Positions 8,809 through 16,942 of a stretch of DNA of 64,000 bases are shown one piece after another; within the stretch, counting starts at the first letter, position 1, and every line of letters begins with the position of its first letter. Source of the DNA: Oscillospiraceae bacterium (lineage in GTDB: Bacteria; Bacillota; Clostridia; UMGS1810). The stretch spans positions 62,001 to 126,000 of the forward strand of contig SVJZ01000003.1 of assembly GCA_015068705.1 (NCBI GenBank). Reading direction: 5' to 3'. Both the position numbers and the translations under genes were made by a program. The notes under the pieces were generated by a model. The model worked only from the letters and a program-made list of their open reading frames with translations, did no database searches and was not told the DNA's origin.

Positions 8809-9657
8809 TCACCTCAAAAGTTTGGTTTTGATATGATATGCTTCAAAAATTTCTTGATGGATTTGCACATCTGCATGTTGGTCAAATCCCGGTGTATAGG
8901 TTCTTCCCACTGACCGGTATTTTCCGCCCGCCATTTTGTTATACGATAAAAGCTCTGCGTAGGTTACCCCGCATTGGTTGAGCAGTCCTGCGATGGCGCC
9001 AAGATTTTCTTTGGTGTCTGTTACCGAGGGAATGAGAGGGATTCGGACAACAAACTCCCTGCCGCTTTTGGCGAGGGTGATGAAGTTTTTGAGGATAATT
9101 TGGTTGGAAACGCCGGTAAATTGCTTGTGTAAATCATCATCCATGAGCTTTAAATCGTAAAGAAAATAATCTGCCTTTTCCAACACCTGTCCAAACAAAT
9201 ACTCCTCACAATATCCACAGGTTTGAATTGCGGTGTGAAGCTTGCCTTTCAATTCTTCCATGCACGCAAACACAAATGCACTCTGACTCAAAGGCTCACC
9301 ACCCGAAAAGGTGATGCCACCCCCATCTTGTAAGATGGTCTTGTGCTTCAAAAGTTTCTCGCAAAGTGCAGGGGCGGTGTAATGCTCTCCGCACATCCGA
9401 AAAAGATTTGCAGGACAAGTGTCCATGCATTCTTTGGAGTACACCCGTTTGTCATGGAAGGTTGTTGCATACTGCTCGCAGTTGCCACAATTCAGGCAAC
9501 CGTTTGGACTTTTTATCATTTCGGGATAAAACTCCTGCCCCTCGGGGTTGTGACACCAACTGCAACGCAATGGGCACCCCTTTAAAAAAACGGTGGTTCG
9601 GATTCCCGGTCCGTCATAAACCGAAAATTCTTCTATAGAAAAAACCATACCCTTCAT
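8809..9657 (-). CDS. Glycyl-radical enzyme activating enzyme (radical SAM)
   Basis: A 282-residue radical SAM protein. It begins with the activase signature YDGPGIRTTVFLKGCPLRCSWC, in which CPLRCSWC binds the SAM-ligating 4Fe-4S cluster. A ferredoxin-like insert follows (CLNCGNC and later C-P-A-N), then ITFSGGEPL for SAM contact. It installs the glycyl radical on the adjacent GRE. ATG 9657 has AGGAGG 7 nt upstream. It is the first gene of the minus-strand operon and divergent from an AraC regulator. Confidence 0.92.
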   Translation of the reverse strand: MKGMVFSIEEFSVYDGPGIRTTVFLKGCPLRCSWCHNPEGQEFYPEMIKSPNGCLNCGNCEQYATTFHDKRVYSKECMDTCPANLFRMCGEHYTAPALCEKLLKHKTILQDGGGITFSGGEPLSQSAFVFACMEELKGKLHTAIQTCGYCEEYLFGQVLEKADYFLYDLKLMDDDLHKQFTGVSNQIILKNFITLAKSGREFVVRIPLIPSVTDTKENLGAIAGLLNQCGVTYAELLSYNKMAGGKYRSVGRTYTPGFDQHADVQIHQEIFEAYHIKTKLLR

Positions 9658-9675
9658 GTAACCACCTCCTGATTC

Positions 9676-9729
9676 TTTTTTGAACGCATTTCATTTTTGA
9701 ACAAGTTTCCATTTTTGAATGCGTTTCAA
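9676..9729. repeat. Three direct repeats upstream of the activase, candidate AraC operator
   Basis: Three copies of a TTTTTGAAnnnrTTTC unit, with TGAA at 9681, 9698 and 9716 (spacing 17-18 nt). They lie in the intergenic region between the activase and the divergent AraC regulator. AraC-family proteins commonly bind direct repeats of this size and phasing. Binding is inferred. Confidence 0.5.
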
Positions 9730-9816
9730 TGGCTTTTCTCCGTTTCCCAACAGCTTTTTGCTTCTTATCTAACCGATTTCCAACCATTTCCTAACCAAAG
9801 TATGACAAAAATGTAT

Positions 9817-9845
9817 TGACAAAGCAAGCAACATCTTATATAATT
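9817..9845 (+). promoter_or_regulatory. Sigma-A promoter of the AraC regulator gene
   Basis: TTGACA (9817-9822), 17-nt spacer, TATAAT (9840-9845): a consensus promoter ending 31 nt before the ATG. Confidence 0.85.
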
Positions 9846-9876
9846 TTGGACAAAAGTTAAGAAATGAGGAATTGAC

Positions 9877-10644
9877 ATGATTATGCATCAACCCACAAAT
9901 TCCCAAGGAAATTACAACTATAACGCATTCGTTTATACAGACACTTTTTATGAACCGCATTTCCACGCAAACTACGAGCTCATCTACGTTTTCAAGGGAA
10001 AAATGCAGCTTATCATAAACGGATTATCGCAAGAATTGTGCTCGGGGGAGATCTATCTCATCGCACCATATACCGTACATTCTTTCCTCATTGACAAGAA
10101 GACCACTGCCTGGGTCGGGTTATTTTCGGACGATTTTGTGGCAAGTTTTTCTGCAAAAAACCGTTTTTTTGCATACGAAAAATTCCGCTGCGAAAAAACA
10201 GTAGAGGATTTTTTGATAATGCATCTTTTTTATCAGGGAACGCCCGATCGGTATATGCTCAAGGCTTGCCTGTATATGGTGTGTAACGAATGTGTGAACA
10301 ACGCAGAGAAAACACAACGAAATCAAGATCCCGATTTTACCCAAAAGGTAATCCGGCATATTTCAGAGCATTTGGGGGAAGACCTTTCCGTGCAACAGCT
10401 TGCACAGGAGTTAAATTACGAATACCACTATTTTTCGGCATTGTTTCAGAAGTGTTTTTCCATCAATTTTAAAACCTTTGTCAATATGCTCCGGTTTGAG
10501 CAAGCCTGCAAACTTCTTTCTGACCATTCCCGAAAAATCACCCAAATTTGTACCGAGTGTGGGTTTGGGAGTTTGCGCAATTTCAACCGGGTATTCAAAG
10601 GACTTAGCGGGGTTACCCCCAGCGAATACAGAAAAAGCATATAA
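9877..10644 (+). CDS. AraC-family transcriptional regulator
   Basis: 255 residues. The N-terminal half is a cupin-like sensor domain (HFHANYELIYVFKGKMQLIING...YLIAPYTVHSF). The C-terminal about 100 residues hold two helix-turn-helix motifs (LSVQQLAQELNYEYHYFSALFQ and ITQICTECGFGSLRNFNRVFK), ending in the family signature GVTPSEYRKS. It is divergent from the GRE A operon and separated from it by three direct repeats, so it is the likely substrate-responsive activator of that operon. Its ligand is unknown. Confidence 0.9.
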   Translation: MIMHQPTNSQGNYNYNAFVYTDTFYEPHFHANYELIYVFKGKMQLIINGLSQELCSGEIYLIAPYTVHSFLIDKKTTAWVGLFSDDFVASFSAKNRFFAYEKFRCEKTVEDFLIMHLFYQGTPDRYMLKACLYMVCNECVNNAEKTQRNQDPDFTQKVIRHISEHLGEDLSVQQLAQELNYEYHYFSALFQKCFSINFKTFVNMLRFEQACKLLSDHSRKITQICTECGFGSLRNFNRVFKGLSGVTPSEYRKSI

Positions 10645-10676
10645 ACGCGGTGGCACAACGCCTTGTCCCGTCAATC

Positions 10677-10712
10677 AAAAAACGCATCCTTTTTATAAGG
10701 ATGCGTTTTTTT
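10677..10712. terminator. Bidirectional intrinsic terminator
   Basis: AAAAAACGCATCC / GGATGCGTTTTTT, a 13-bp stem with T-runs on both strands, between the convergent araC-type gene and the stalk-domain protein gene. Confidence 0.9.
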
Positions 10713-10728
10713 GATTCCGGTGATATAA

Positions 10729-11865
10729 TTACTCTGTCTCGGCAAAGAAATTTACATAGTCAAGCTCTGCATCAGCGGCAAAATCTGCCTCTGCGCCATC
10801 GGTATCCACCTCGATGATAAAGCAGGGGAGCTGTGCCGGGATGGACATGGTCATCATGGTGCTGTGACGTGCATCAATCTTATCGCCTGCTTTGAGGTCT
10901 GCAAGGGTAAGAGTTTCGCCCTTGTCGTTGCGGATGATGGTGGGTGCGCCGGTGTTGAGTACCGAATAGTTAAGCACATCATCTTCCATGCCGGTAGCCA
11001 GTACGGTTACCTGACCTGCCTCGGTGTCAACCTCTACGATGGTTGCGCAAAGGTCAATATACTGCGCCTCTTCTGCTACAACGCCCATCTCGGGGTCGAG
11101 TGCCGGCAGAAGGGTGATGGAAACGGGGTTGTTTACGGGCGGCTCGCTCATGCCCATCACGTCACCAAACTCCACCTCTACCATATCGCCTACCATCAGG
11201 TCTGCTGCGGTGATAACCTCACCGTCTGCTCCGGTGATGGCGGTTTCTTCGGAAATGTTTAAGATAACGGTGCCCCATTCGCTGCTTTCAACGGTGATGG
11301 TGCCCTCGCTGATTTCGGAGATGGTTTCGGGCATGGATGCCGGTACATTGATGTCGGCATCGGGAGTGGGTTCTTCTGTGCCGGTCATCTCACCGGTTTG
11401 GGTGATGGTGATTTCGCCAGATGCATTCATGGTGAGTTCACCATGGAGAATGTCGGTTACAAATGCGTGGGGAACGTAGGTTACGTCCTCTTTTACCTCG
11501 GTTGCTTTGCCCAACTGCATGGGGGCGGTGCGCGCAAAGGTGTAGCCATCCTCGCCCTGGGTGAGGGTTATGTAATGCGGCAGGCGAATCAGCTCGATGC
11601 GTTTACTCTCTTCCTCCCAGGTAACCTCATAGCCCAGTGCCTCGCAAATTTTGCGGAGGGGGAGCATGGTGTGACCTTCCGACTCATATATGGCGGCATT
11701 TTCGATTGCGTTACCATTGATGGTCAGGGTATAGCTTTGCGCCATACGGGTGCTCATGACGTTGGGGTCAATCTCCTTACCGGGAACATAATCGGCAAGC
11801 GATGCTGCCGGGGACGCTGCCATCATGGCAGCCAGGGTAATTGCTGCATATTTTTTGTAGTTCAT
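10729..11865 (-). CDS. Exported copper amine oxidase N-terminal-like (stalk) domain protein
   Basis: 378 residues from ATG 11865 (GGAGGAAAAA upstream). A signal peptide (MNYKKYAAITLAAMMAASPA) is followed by a copper-amine-oxidase-N/stalk domain (INGNAIENAAIYESEGHTMLPLRKICEALGYEVTWEEE). Two beta-rich modules come after, each with a (A/T)xxDL(K/M)xGD motif (TAADLMVGDMVEV and TLADLKAGDKIDA). These domains are common in Clostridia surface proteins and do not imply amine oxidase activity. It is probably secreted; the role is unknown. The protein is strongly acidic overall. Confidence 0.75.
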   Translation of the reverse strand: MNYKKYAAITLAAMMAASPAASLADYVPGKEIDPNVMSTRMAQSYTLTINGNAIENAAIYESEGHTMLPLRKICEALGYEVTWEEESKRIELIRLPHYITLTQGEDGYTFARTAPMQLGKATEVKEDVTYVPHAFVTDILHGELTMNASGEITITQTGEMTGTEEPTPDADINVPASMPETISEISEGTITVESSEWGTVILNISEETAITGADGEVITAADLMVGDMVEVEFGDVMGMSEPPVNNPVSITLLPALDPEMGVVAEEAQYIDLCATIVEVDTEAGQVTVLATGMEDDVLNYSVLNTGAPTIIRNDKGETLTLADLKAGDKIDARHSTMMTMSIPAQLPCFIIEVDTDGAEADFAADAELDYVNFFAETE

Positions 11866-11918
11866 TGGAATTTTTCCTCCTTGGATTTTGTTTACACACA
11901 TATGACGTGTGGGTTAAC

Positions 11919-11949
11919 AAAAAAGTTCCGCTTTTGGCGAAACTTTTTT
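11919..11949 (-). terminator. Intrinsic terminator after the polysaccharide deacetylase gene
   Basis: AAAAAAGTTCCGC (11919-11931) / GCGAAACTTTTTT (11937-11949) with one mismatch and T-runs, 9 nt past the deacetylase stop. Confidence 0.8.
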
Positions 11950-11957
11950 AAAAAATT

Positions 11958-12896
11958 TTAATAGGCACTGTTGGTGAGCGGAAGGAAGGTATATCCTTCG
12001 CCTTTTAAAAAGGAAATCATCTCTTCCAGTGTGTCTGCGGTAACCTGCTTTGCCGATGCATCGTGCATGAGCACCACCACGTCTTCCCGACCGGCGACCG
12101 ATTCTTTTAAGGTGTTCATCAGGTATGCACTGTCGGGATTTTGTTTTTCCGAGTCGCCGTTTAATGCGTTCCAGTCGATATATTGGTAGCCATGCTCCAG
12201 CAATACATCCCGGTAAGGATGCTTGTATTCTTCAAACGAGCCGCCGGGGAAACGGAAAATGAGGTTGTTGTAATCCAGCCCCAAAGCGGTATTGATGACC
12301 TGACGGGAATGATTGAGCTCCTCGGCAAAGCTTTCGGGCGATGCGTATACTTTGCCATAATCATGCGAATAACTATGGTTGCCGATGCTATGTCCTGCTT
12401 CATACACCCGTTTGACCAGTGCGGGATTTTGCTCGGCACGCATTCCCAACATAAAAAATGTGGCACGGATGTTGTGCTTTGCCAGAATATCTAAAATTTG
12501 CTCTGTGATGGAGGACGGACCATCGTCAAAGGTGAGATATGCCGTTTTTACGCCATCCGGATTATACAGTGCAGGAAGCAGTGCAGGATGGTTTGCGGCA
12601 GTTCCTTCTGCGACGGCACGGTTGTACGCCTCGAGCGCTTCTTTGCGTGCACGCATGGCGGCAATCCGTCGGGCAATCTCCTCGGGCACCGGCGGAGCAT
12701 CCACAAGAGCACCCTCTACTGCTTTGATGCGGTGTTGTGCCGGATCGTCCCGGTCTGACAGGGTGGCGGCAAGCAAAGCTGCAACAGCCAGAAGAACAAC
12801 TAAAACACCGCACAAAATCAAAATTTTGCGGCGCCTTCTGCGGCGGCGTGCATAAGGAGATGAGCCGGTATACATGGGTTTCATGGTACGGTTCAT
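11958..12896 (-). CDS. Membrane-anchored polysaccharide deacetylase (NodB domain)
   Basis: 312 residues. An Arg-rich cytoplasmic start (YARRRRRRRK) and a signal-anchor helix (about residues 26-46) lead to a linker and the NodB domain. Motifs visible are the catalytic/metal TFDDGPS, the metal-binding H-S-x-x-H in GNHSYSH, and FRFPGGS. Such enzymes N-deacetylate peptidoglycan or chitin-like sugars at the cell surface; sporulating Clostridia use some in cortex modification. The exact substrate is not assignable. It is divergent from spoIVB. Confidence 0.88.
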   Translation of the reverse strand: MNRTMKPMYTGSSPYARRRRRRRKILILCGVLVVLLAVAALLAATLSDRDDPAQHRIKAVEGALVDAPPVPEEIARRIAAMRARKEALEAYNRAVAEGTAANHPALLPALYNPDGVKTAYLTFDDGPSSITEQILDILAKHNIRATFFMLGMRAEQNPALVKRVYEAGHSIGNHSYSHDYGKVYASPESFAEELNHSRQVINTALGLDYNNLIFRFPGGSFEEYKHPYRDVLLEHGYQYIDWNALNGDSEKQNPDSAYLMNTLKESVAGREDVVVLMHDASAKQVTADTLEEMISFLKGEGYTFLPLTNSAY

Positions 12897-12955
12897 GATA
12901 ACAATCCTCTCTTTTGTATGTTTTAAGATAATGATTCAATATGTTTTCTACCTTT

Positions 12956-12983
12956 ATTATATCACAATTTTATTATAACGCAA
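12956..12983 (-). promoter_or_regulatory. Candidate promoter of the deacetylase gene
   Basis: On the minus strand, TTGCGT (12983-12978), 16 nt, TATAAT (12961-12956). The -10 is consensus and the -35 partial. Confidence 0.5.
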
Positions 12984-13105
12984 GGTTGTAACATTATTAT
13001 TACATCCACACATCAATTTTTAGCATTTTTGCGAATTATTTTGCAGGATAGAACAACCCTGTCGCGGTCAAATTAAGAGCAGTGATTTGACGGTGGGAGT
13101 GTGTG

Positions 13106-14344
13106 ATGTTGAAGAAAAAAAGGAAAATTTTAATTGGCGTAGTGGGCATACTGATTTGTGCGCTTGGTGTGTTGCCTGCCGTATTGCTGCCCAATACCAT
13201 TACCCTGATGGAGGGACAGTTGCCCGAGCAACTCAATACCCGCCTGGTGCGGTTTGAAAGTGCAGAGCTGCCGGTTGGGCGGTCGGGTGCACTGGTGGGC
13301 GGCAGGGTGACCGATGGTGGGACATCCGCAGGATATACCGTACAGGCAAAATTGTTTGGCATCCTGCCGGTAAAGGCGGTTTCGGTGGAGGTGGTTGAGC
13401 CTGCGCGGGTGATTGCAGGCGGCAGTGCCATCGGAGTAAAGCTATATACCGGAGGTTTACTGGTGGTTGGTGTTTCGGATTTTCGGCAATCGGGCGGCGG
13501 AACGGTTTGCCCCCCACGGGAGGCGGATTTGCGGTGCGGCGACCTGATTACCGAGGTGGATGGCGACAAGGTTTCAGCCATTTCGACATTTTCCGAACGC
13601 ATCAATCAGACGGCAGGGAATCCTGTTACCCTGACATTGGAACGGGACGGAAAGATTCTGCAAAAGGCAGTTGCTCCCAAATGTGATGCGACAGACGGCA
13701 GGTACAAACTGGGTTTGTGGGTGCGTGATTCCACCGCGGGGATTGGTACCCTTACCTTTGTGGAACCACAGAGTTGTCGCTTTGGTGCGTTGGGACACGG
13801 GATTGCCGATGCGGATACGGGAGAGCTGCTACCACTTGCGAAAGGGCAGATTTTACCGGCAAAGATTTTGTCGGTAAAACGTGGCGAAAAGGGAAGCCCG
13901 GGGGAACTTCGAGGAGCATTTTCACAAAAGGATGCGGCACTTGGCGAGGTGGATGCCAATACCGATTTTGGTTTGTATGGCAAGATGACCAACGCTTTTC
14001 TCTTGCAGGGGGAAACCCTGGAAACGGCAGGTCGCACCGAGGTGCAGGTGGGAGATGCGCAGATTTTGTGCACGGTTGAGGATGGCGAGCCAGAATGGTT
14101 TGACATTGCCATTGAAAAGGTAACCCACTTATCCGACGCTACATCCAAGGGAATGGTGCTTCGGGTAACCGACCCCGACCTGCTTGCTGTTACCGGTGGC
14201 ATTGTGCAGGGGATGTCAGGTTCGCCAATTATTCAAAACGGTAAAATAGTCGGGGCGGTAACCCACGTTTTCGTAAACGATCCAACGAGGGGATATGGAA
14301 TTTTTATAGAAAACATGTTAGCAGAAGCAGAGAAAATTAAATAA
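13106..14344 (+). CDS. spoIVB: SpoIVB serine peptidase (sigma-K checkpoint signal)
   Basis: 412 residues from ATG 13106 (a GTG lies one codon upstream). It has an N-terminal membrane anchor (KILIGVVGILICALGVLPAVLL), a PDZ domain around CGDLITEVDGDKVSAIS, and a C-terminal SpoIVB S55 peptidase domain. His 231 (LGHGIAD) and Ser 373 (MSGSPI) match the catalytic positions known in Bacillus SpoIVB. In Bacillus the protein is secreted from the forespore and triggers pro-sigma-K processing. The usual downstream neighbour spo0A is absent; a terminator and a recombinase ORF follow instead. Confidence 0.95.
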   Translation: MLKKKRKILIGVVGILICALGVLPAVLLPNTITLMEGQLPEQLNTRLVRFESAELPVGRSGALVGGRVTDGGTSAGYTVQAKLFGILPVKAVSVEVVEPARVIAGGSAIGVKLYTGGLLVVGVSDFRQSGGGTVCPPREADLRCGDLITEVDGDKVSAISTFSERINQTAGNPVTLTLERDGKILQKAVAPKCDATDGRYKLGLWVRDSTAGIGTLTFVEPQSCRFGALGHGIADADTGELLPLAKGQILPAKILSVKRGEKGSPGELRGAFSQKDAALGEVDANTDFGLYGKMTNAFLLQGETLETAGRTEVQVGDAQILCTVEDGEPEWFDIAIEKVTHLSDATSKGMVLRVTDPDLLAVTGGIVQGMSGSPIIQNGKIVGAVTHVFVNDPTRGYGIFIENMLAEAEKIK

Positions 14345-14347
14345 GGG

Positions 14348-14383
14348 AAATGCTCGTCTATTAAAAATAGGCGGGCATTTTTT
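14348..14383 (+). terminator. Intrinsic terminator of spoIVB
   Basis: AAATGCTCGTCTATT (14348-14362) / AATAGGCGGGCATTT (14366-14380) with G-U pairs and a T-run. Confidence 0.85.
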
Positions 14384-14387
14384 ATAG

Positions 14388-14521
14388 AAAGGAGGAATTT
14401 TTGAACAAAGTAATGTTACATTTATGTTACATTTTTATCTGAGTGGTTAGATTTGGATGTTTTTTACCGTTATTACCTTATGAAGGGGTAAATTTATAAT
14501 AAAAACAAAGGAGGAATTTTT
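14388..14521 (+). repeat. Direct repeat of a ribosome-binding-site block flanking an AT-rich stretch
   Basis: The 15-mer AAAGGAGGAATTTTT occurs at 14388-14402 and 14507-14521. The first copy is followed by TTGAACAAAGTA and a stop soon after, so no gene follows it now. The second precedes the recombinase ORF. The sequence between is AT-rich and carries a doubled TGTTACATTT. This may mark the left edge of inserted DNA. Confidence 0.5.
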
Positions 14522-14522
14522 A

Positions 14523-16928
14523 ATGTGTTATAATAATGCTAAAAAAGCAAACAGGAGCGAGGCAATGGCAAGAAAAAGCAAATATGAAGAAAACAACAAA
14601 CTAAAAAAGGAGGAAAATAATATGACTAAAATAGGTATTTACGCTCGATTATCTGAAGCGGACGGTGACAATTGTATAAGTGAATCTATCAAAAACCAAA
14701 TTTTATTAGCAGATAGTTATATTAACGGACTTGCAGACACAATATGTGTGAAAACATATATTGACGACGGATATACGGGGCTAAATTTTGAAAGGCCAGC
14801 ATTTAGCGAAATGATGTCCGATATACAGTCCGGAATTATCAACTGTGTAATCGTTAAAGATATTTCGCGATTAGGAAGAAACTATATTGAATTAGGAGTT
14901 CTCTTAGCTGTAGATTTCAAACGAATGAAGGTCAGATTTATAAGCATAAACAATCAGTATGACAGTATAAATGATTCTGACGACCTTCCCGGTATTGGGG
15001 TGATATTGCAAACCGTTGCGGATAATCAAGTGTCAAAGGATACTTCGAAAAAGGTGTCTTCCTCAATTTCCGGCAAAATATCATGCGGTGAGTTTATTCC
15101 ATCTTCAAGCAGTATTCCTTATGGATATTTACGGGATTCAGAAAATAATACATATGCCATTGACGATGAAACATTTATAGTCGTGAGAAAAATATATTCA
15201 ATGAGGGCTGACAATTCCAGTATTTCTGCCATTGTGAACTACTTAAATGCTGAAAATGTTCCAAGCCCCGGAAAGCTTCGATATATGAGAGATATGACTA
15301 CAGATGAAAAACTAAAAGAAAGCCAATGGAACAGAACAACAGTAAGAAAAATATTAAATGATGTTTCTTATATCGGCAACAGAGTTCATGGGAGAAAGAA
15401 AAAGGAAACTTGTGATTCTGTTAAAAAGCGTACTTCTAAGGACGAATGGACTGTCATTGAAAATGCTCATCCTGCAATTATTTCTAAAGAATTGTTTGAT
15501 AAGGTACAAGCAGTAAATAATAACGAACTTCAAAAACTTGCAAAACAAGAAGCTAGAGCTGAAGTTGAAGCAGATTTCCGTGAAATGTTAAGAGGCAAGC
15601 TGTTTTGTGCTGATTGCGGTGGTGCTATGATTGCAAAGAAAAGTTCGGCTAAAACGGATTCAAACAAGTCAAGTTATATTTATTATGAGTGCAGTAAATA
15701 TTATTCAAACCATAACCATTGTAATGTTCACTATGTTAGAGAAGATACGATTGTGTCTAAAATTACATATTTACTAAATCATTATGCAGACATATGCATA
15801 TCTACAGAGTATCAAAAAGCAGAGTTAATTCCGCACAAAAATAGTCTGGTAAATATACGAAAAGAGATTCTATCCATGCTCAACGCAAAGGATTATATTA
15901 TTTATAAACTGACCGGACGGTTTGTAACCGATTATTCGGATGCATCCGGCACCTGCCTGATGGATTTGAACACATTGGAGTGGTCGGACACCCTGTTTGC
16001 CCTGTCGGGGCTTGACAAGGGGAAAATGCCCGACATTTTGCCCTCTGTGGAAGTGGCAGGTAAGGTTACCAAAGAGGCGGCAGCACAGTGTGGCTTGATG
16101 GAAGGAACGCCTGTAGTTTGCGGCGGCGGTGACGGTTGTTGCGCCGCGGTAGGAACCGGTGTGGTAAAGGAAGGGGTGGCAAATTGCTGCCTGGGTACCT
16201 CGTCCTGGATTTCGCTTGCAACTAAAAAGCCCATATACGATGAAGATATGACCACCTTCAACTTTGCACACATTGTACCGGGGTACACCATGCCCTGCGG
16301 CACCATGCAAACCGGCGGTGGCGCGCTCAGCTGGGCGGTGAGCAATCTGTTTGCACCGGTGGATGGATATGCGGCGTATGACAAGCAGGATATCTATGAT
16401 TGTGTAAACAAAGAGGTTGCCCTATCTCCGGTGGGAGCAAAAAATCTGTTTTTTCTGCCCTATCTGATTGGAGAGAGAAGCCCTCGTTGGGACGACAAAG
16501 CAAAGGGTGCATTTGCAGGACTTACCTTAAATCACGGGCGGGGCGATATGTTGCGCGCGGTGATGGAGGGTGTGGGATATAATCTGGAGCTGATTTTATC
16601 TGCATTTCGCAAAAGCGGCAGCAGTATTGACAATTTAATCTTAATTGGCGGCGGTGCCCGAAACAAGGTGTGGCGGCAGATTCTGGCAGATATTTTGGGG
16701 GTTACGGTGCGCATCCCCGACGATCTGGAAGAAGCCACCTCCATGGGTGCGGCAATTACTGCAGGTGTGGGTATTGGTGCGTTTGAAAGCTTTGATGTGG
16801 CGGAAAAATTCATCCGCATTCAGCAGCAAAACACCCCCAACCCGTCCGTTGCATGCGCATATGACAAACAAAAAGCACGATTTGATGCGTTGTATCATTC
16901 GTTAAAACCCGTATTTGAAACCATGTAA
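14523..16928 (+). CDS. Chimeric ORF: large serine recombinase fused in frame to a truncated xylulokinase-type FGGY kinase
   Basis: An 801-codon open frame made of two unrelated parts. Up to about codon 449 it is a large serine recombinase. Its best start is ATG 14622 (AAAAAAGGAGG upstream), with the resolvase motif YARLS (catalytic Ser 11 from there), DISRLGRNYIELG, a recombinase domain and a zinc-ribbon (CADCGG...YYECSKY). The remainder, from LNAKDYIIYKLTGRF, is an FGGY xylulokinase-like protein (TDYSDASGTCL, CGGGDGCCAAVGTG, LIGGGARNKVWRQILADILG) lacking its first 130-150 residues, including the N-terminal ATPase-fold half. The recombinase lacks its C-terminal end. Base composition changes from AT-rich to GC-rich at the join. 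Kinase activity is unlikely. Confidence 0.85.
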   Translation: MCYNNAKKANRSEAMARKSKYEENNKLKKEENNMTKIGIYARLSEADGDNCISESIKNQILLADSYINGLADTICVKTYIDDGYTGLNFERPAFSEMMSDIQSGIINCVIVKDISRLGRNYIELGVLLAVDFKRMKVRFISINNQYDSINDSDDLPGIGVILQTVADNQVSKDTSKKVSSSISGKISCGEFIPSSSSIPYGYLRDSENNTYAIDDETFIVVRKIYSMRADNSSISAIVNYLNAENVPSPGKLRYMRDMTTDEKLKESQWNRTTVRKILNDVSYIGNRVHGRKKKETCDSVKKRTSKDEWTVIENAHPAIISKELFDKVQAVNNNELQKLAKQEARAEVEADFREMLRGKLFCADCGGAMIAKKSSAKTDSNKSSYIYYECSKYYSNHNHCNVHYVREDTIVSKITYLLNHYADICISTEYQKAELIPHKNSLVNIRKEILSMLNAKDYIIYKLTGRFVTDYSDASGTCLMDLNTLEWSDTLFALSGLDKGKMPDILPSVEVAGKVTKEAAAQCGLMEGTPVVCGGGDGCCAAVGTGVVKEGVANCCLGTSSWISLATKKPIYDEDMTTFNFAHIVPGYTMPCGTMQTGGGALSWAVSNLFAPVDGYAAYDKQDIYDCVNKEVALSPVGAKNLFFLPYLIGERSPRWDDKAKGAFAGLTLNHGRGDMLRAVMEGVGYNLELILSAFRKSGSSIDNLILIGGGARNKVWRQILADILGVTVRIPDDLEEATSMGAAITAGVGIGAFESFDVAEKFIRIQQQNTPNPSVACAYDKQKARFDALYHSLKPVFETM
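15855..15895. other. Junction between recombinase and xylulokinase sequence
   Basis: Upstream of about 15870 the codons are AT-rich and recombinase-like; downstream the composition and protein family switch at once (NIRKEILSM to LNAKDYIIYKL). No inverted or direct repeat was seen exactly at the join. Confidence 0.7.
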
Positions 16929-16942
16929 AGGAGTGTATTACC

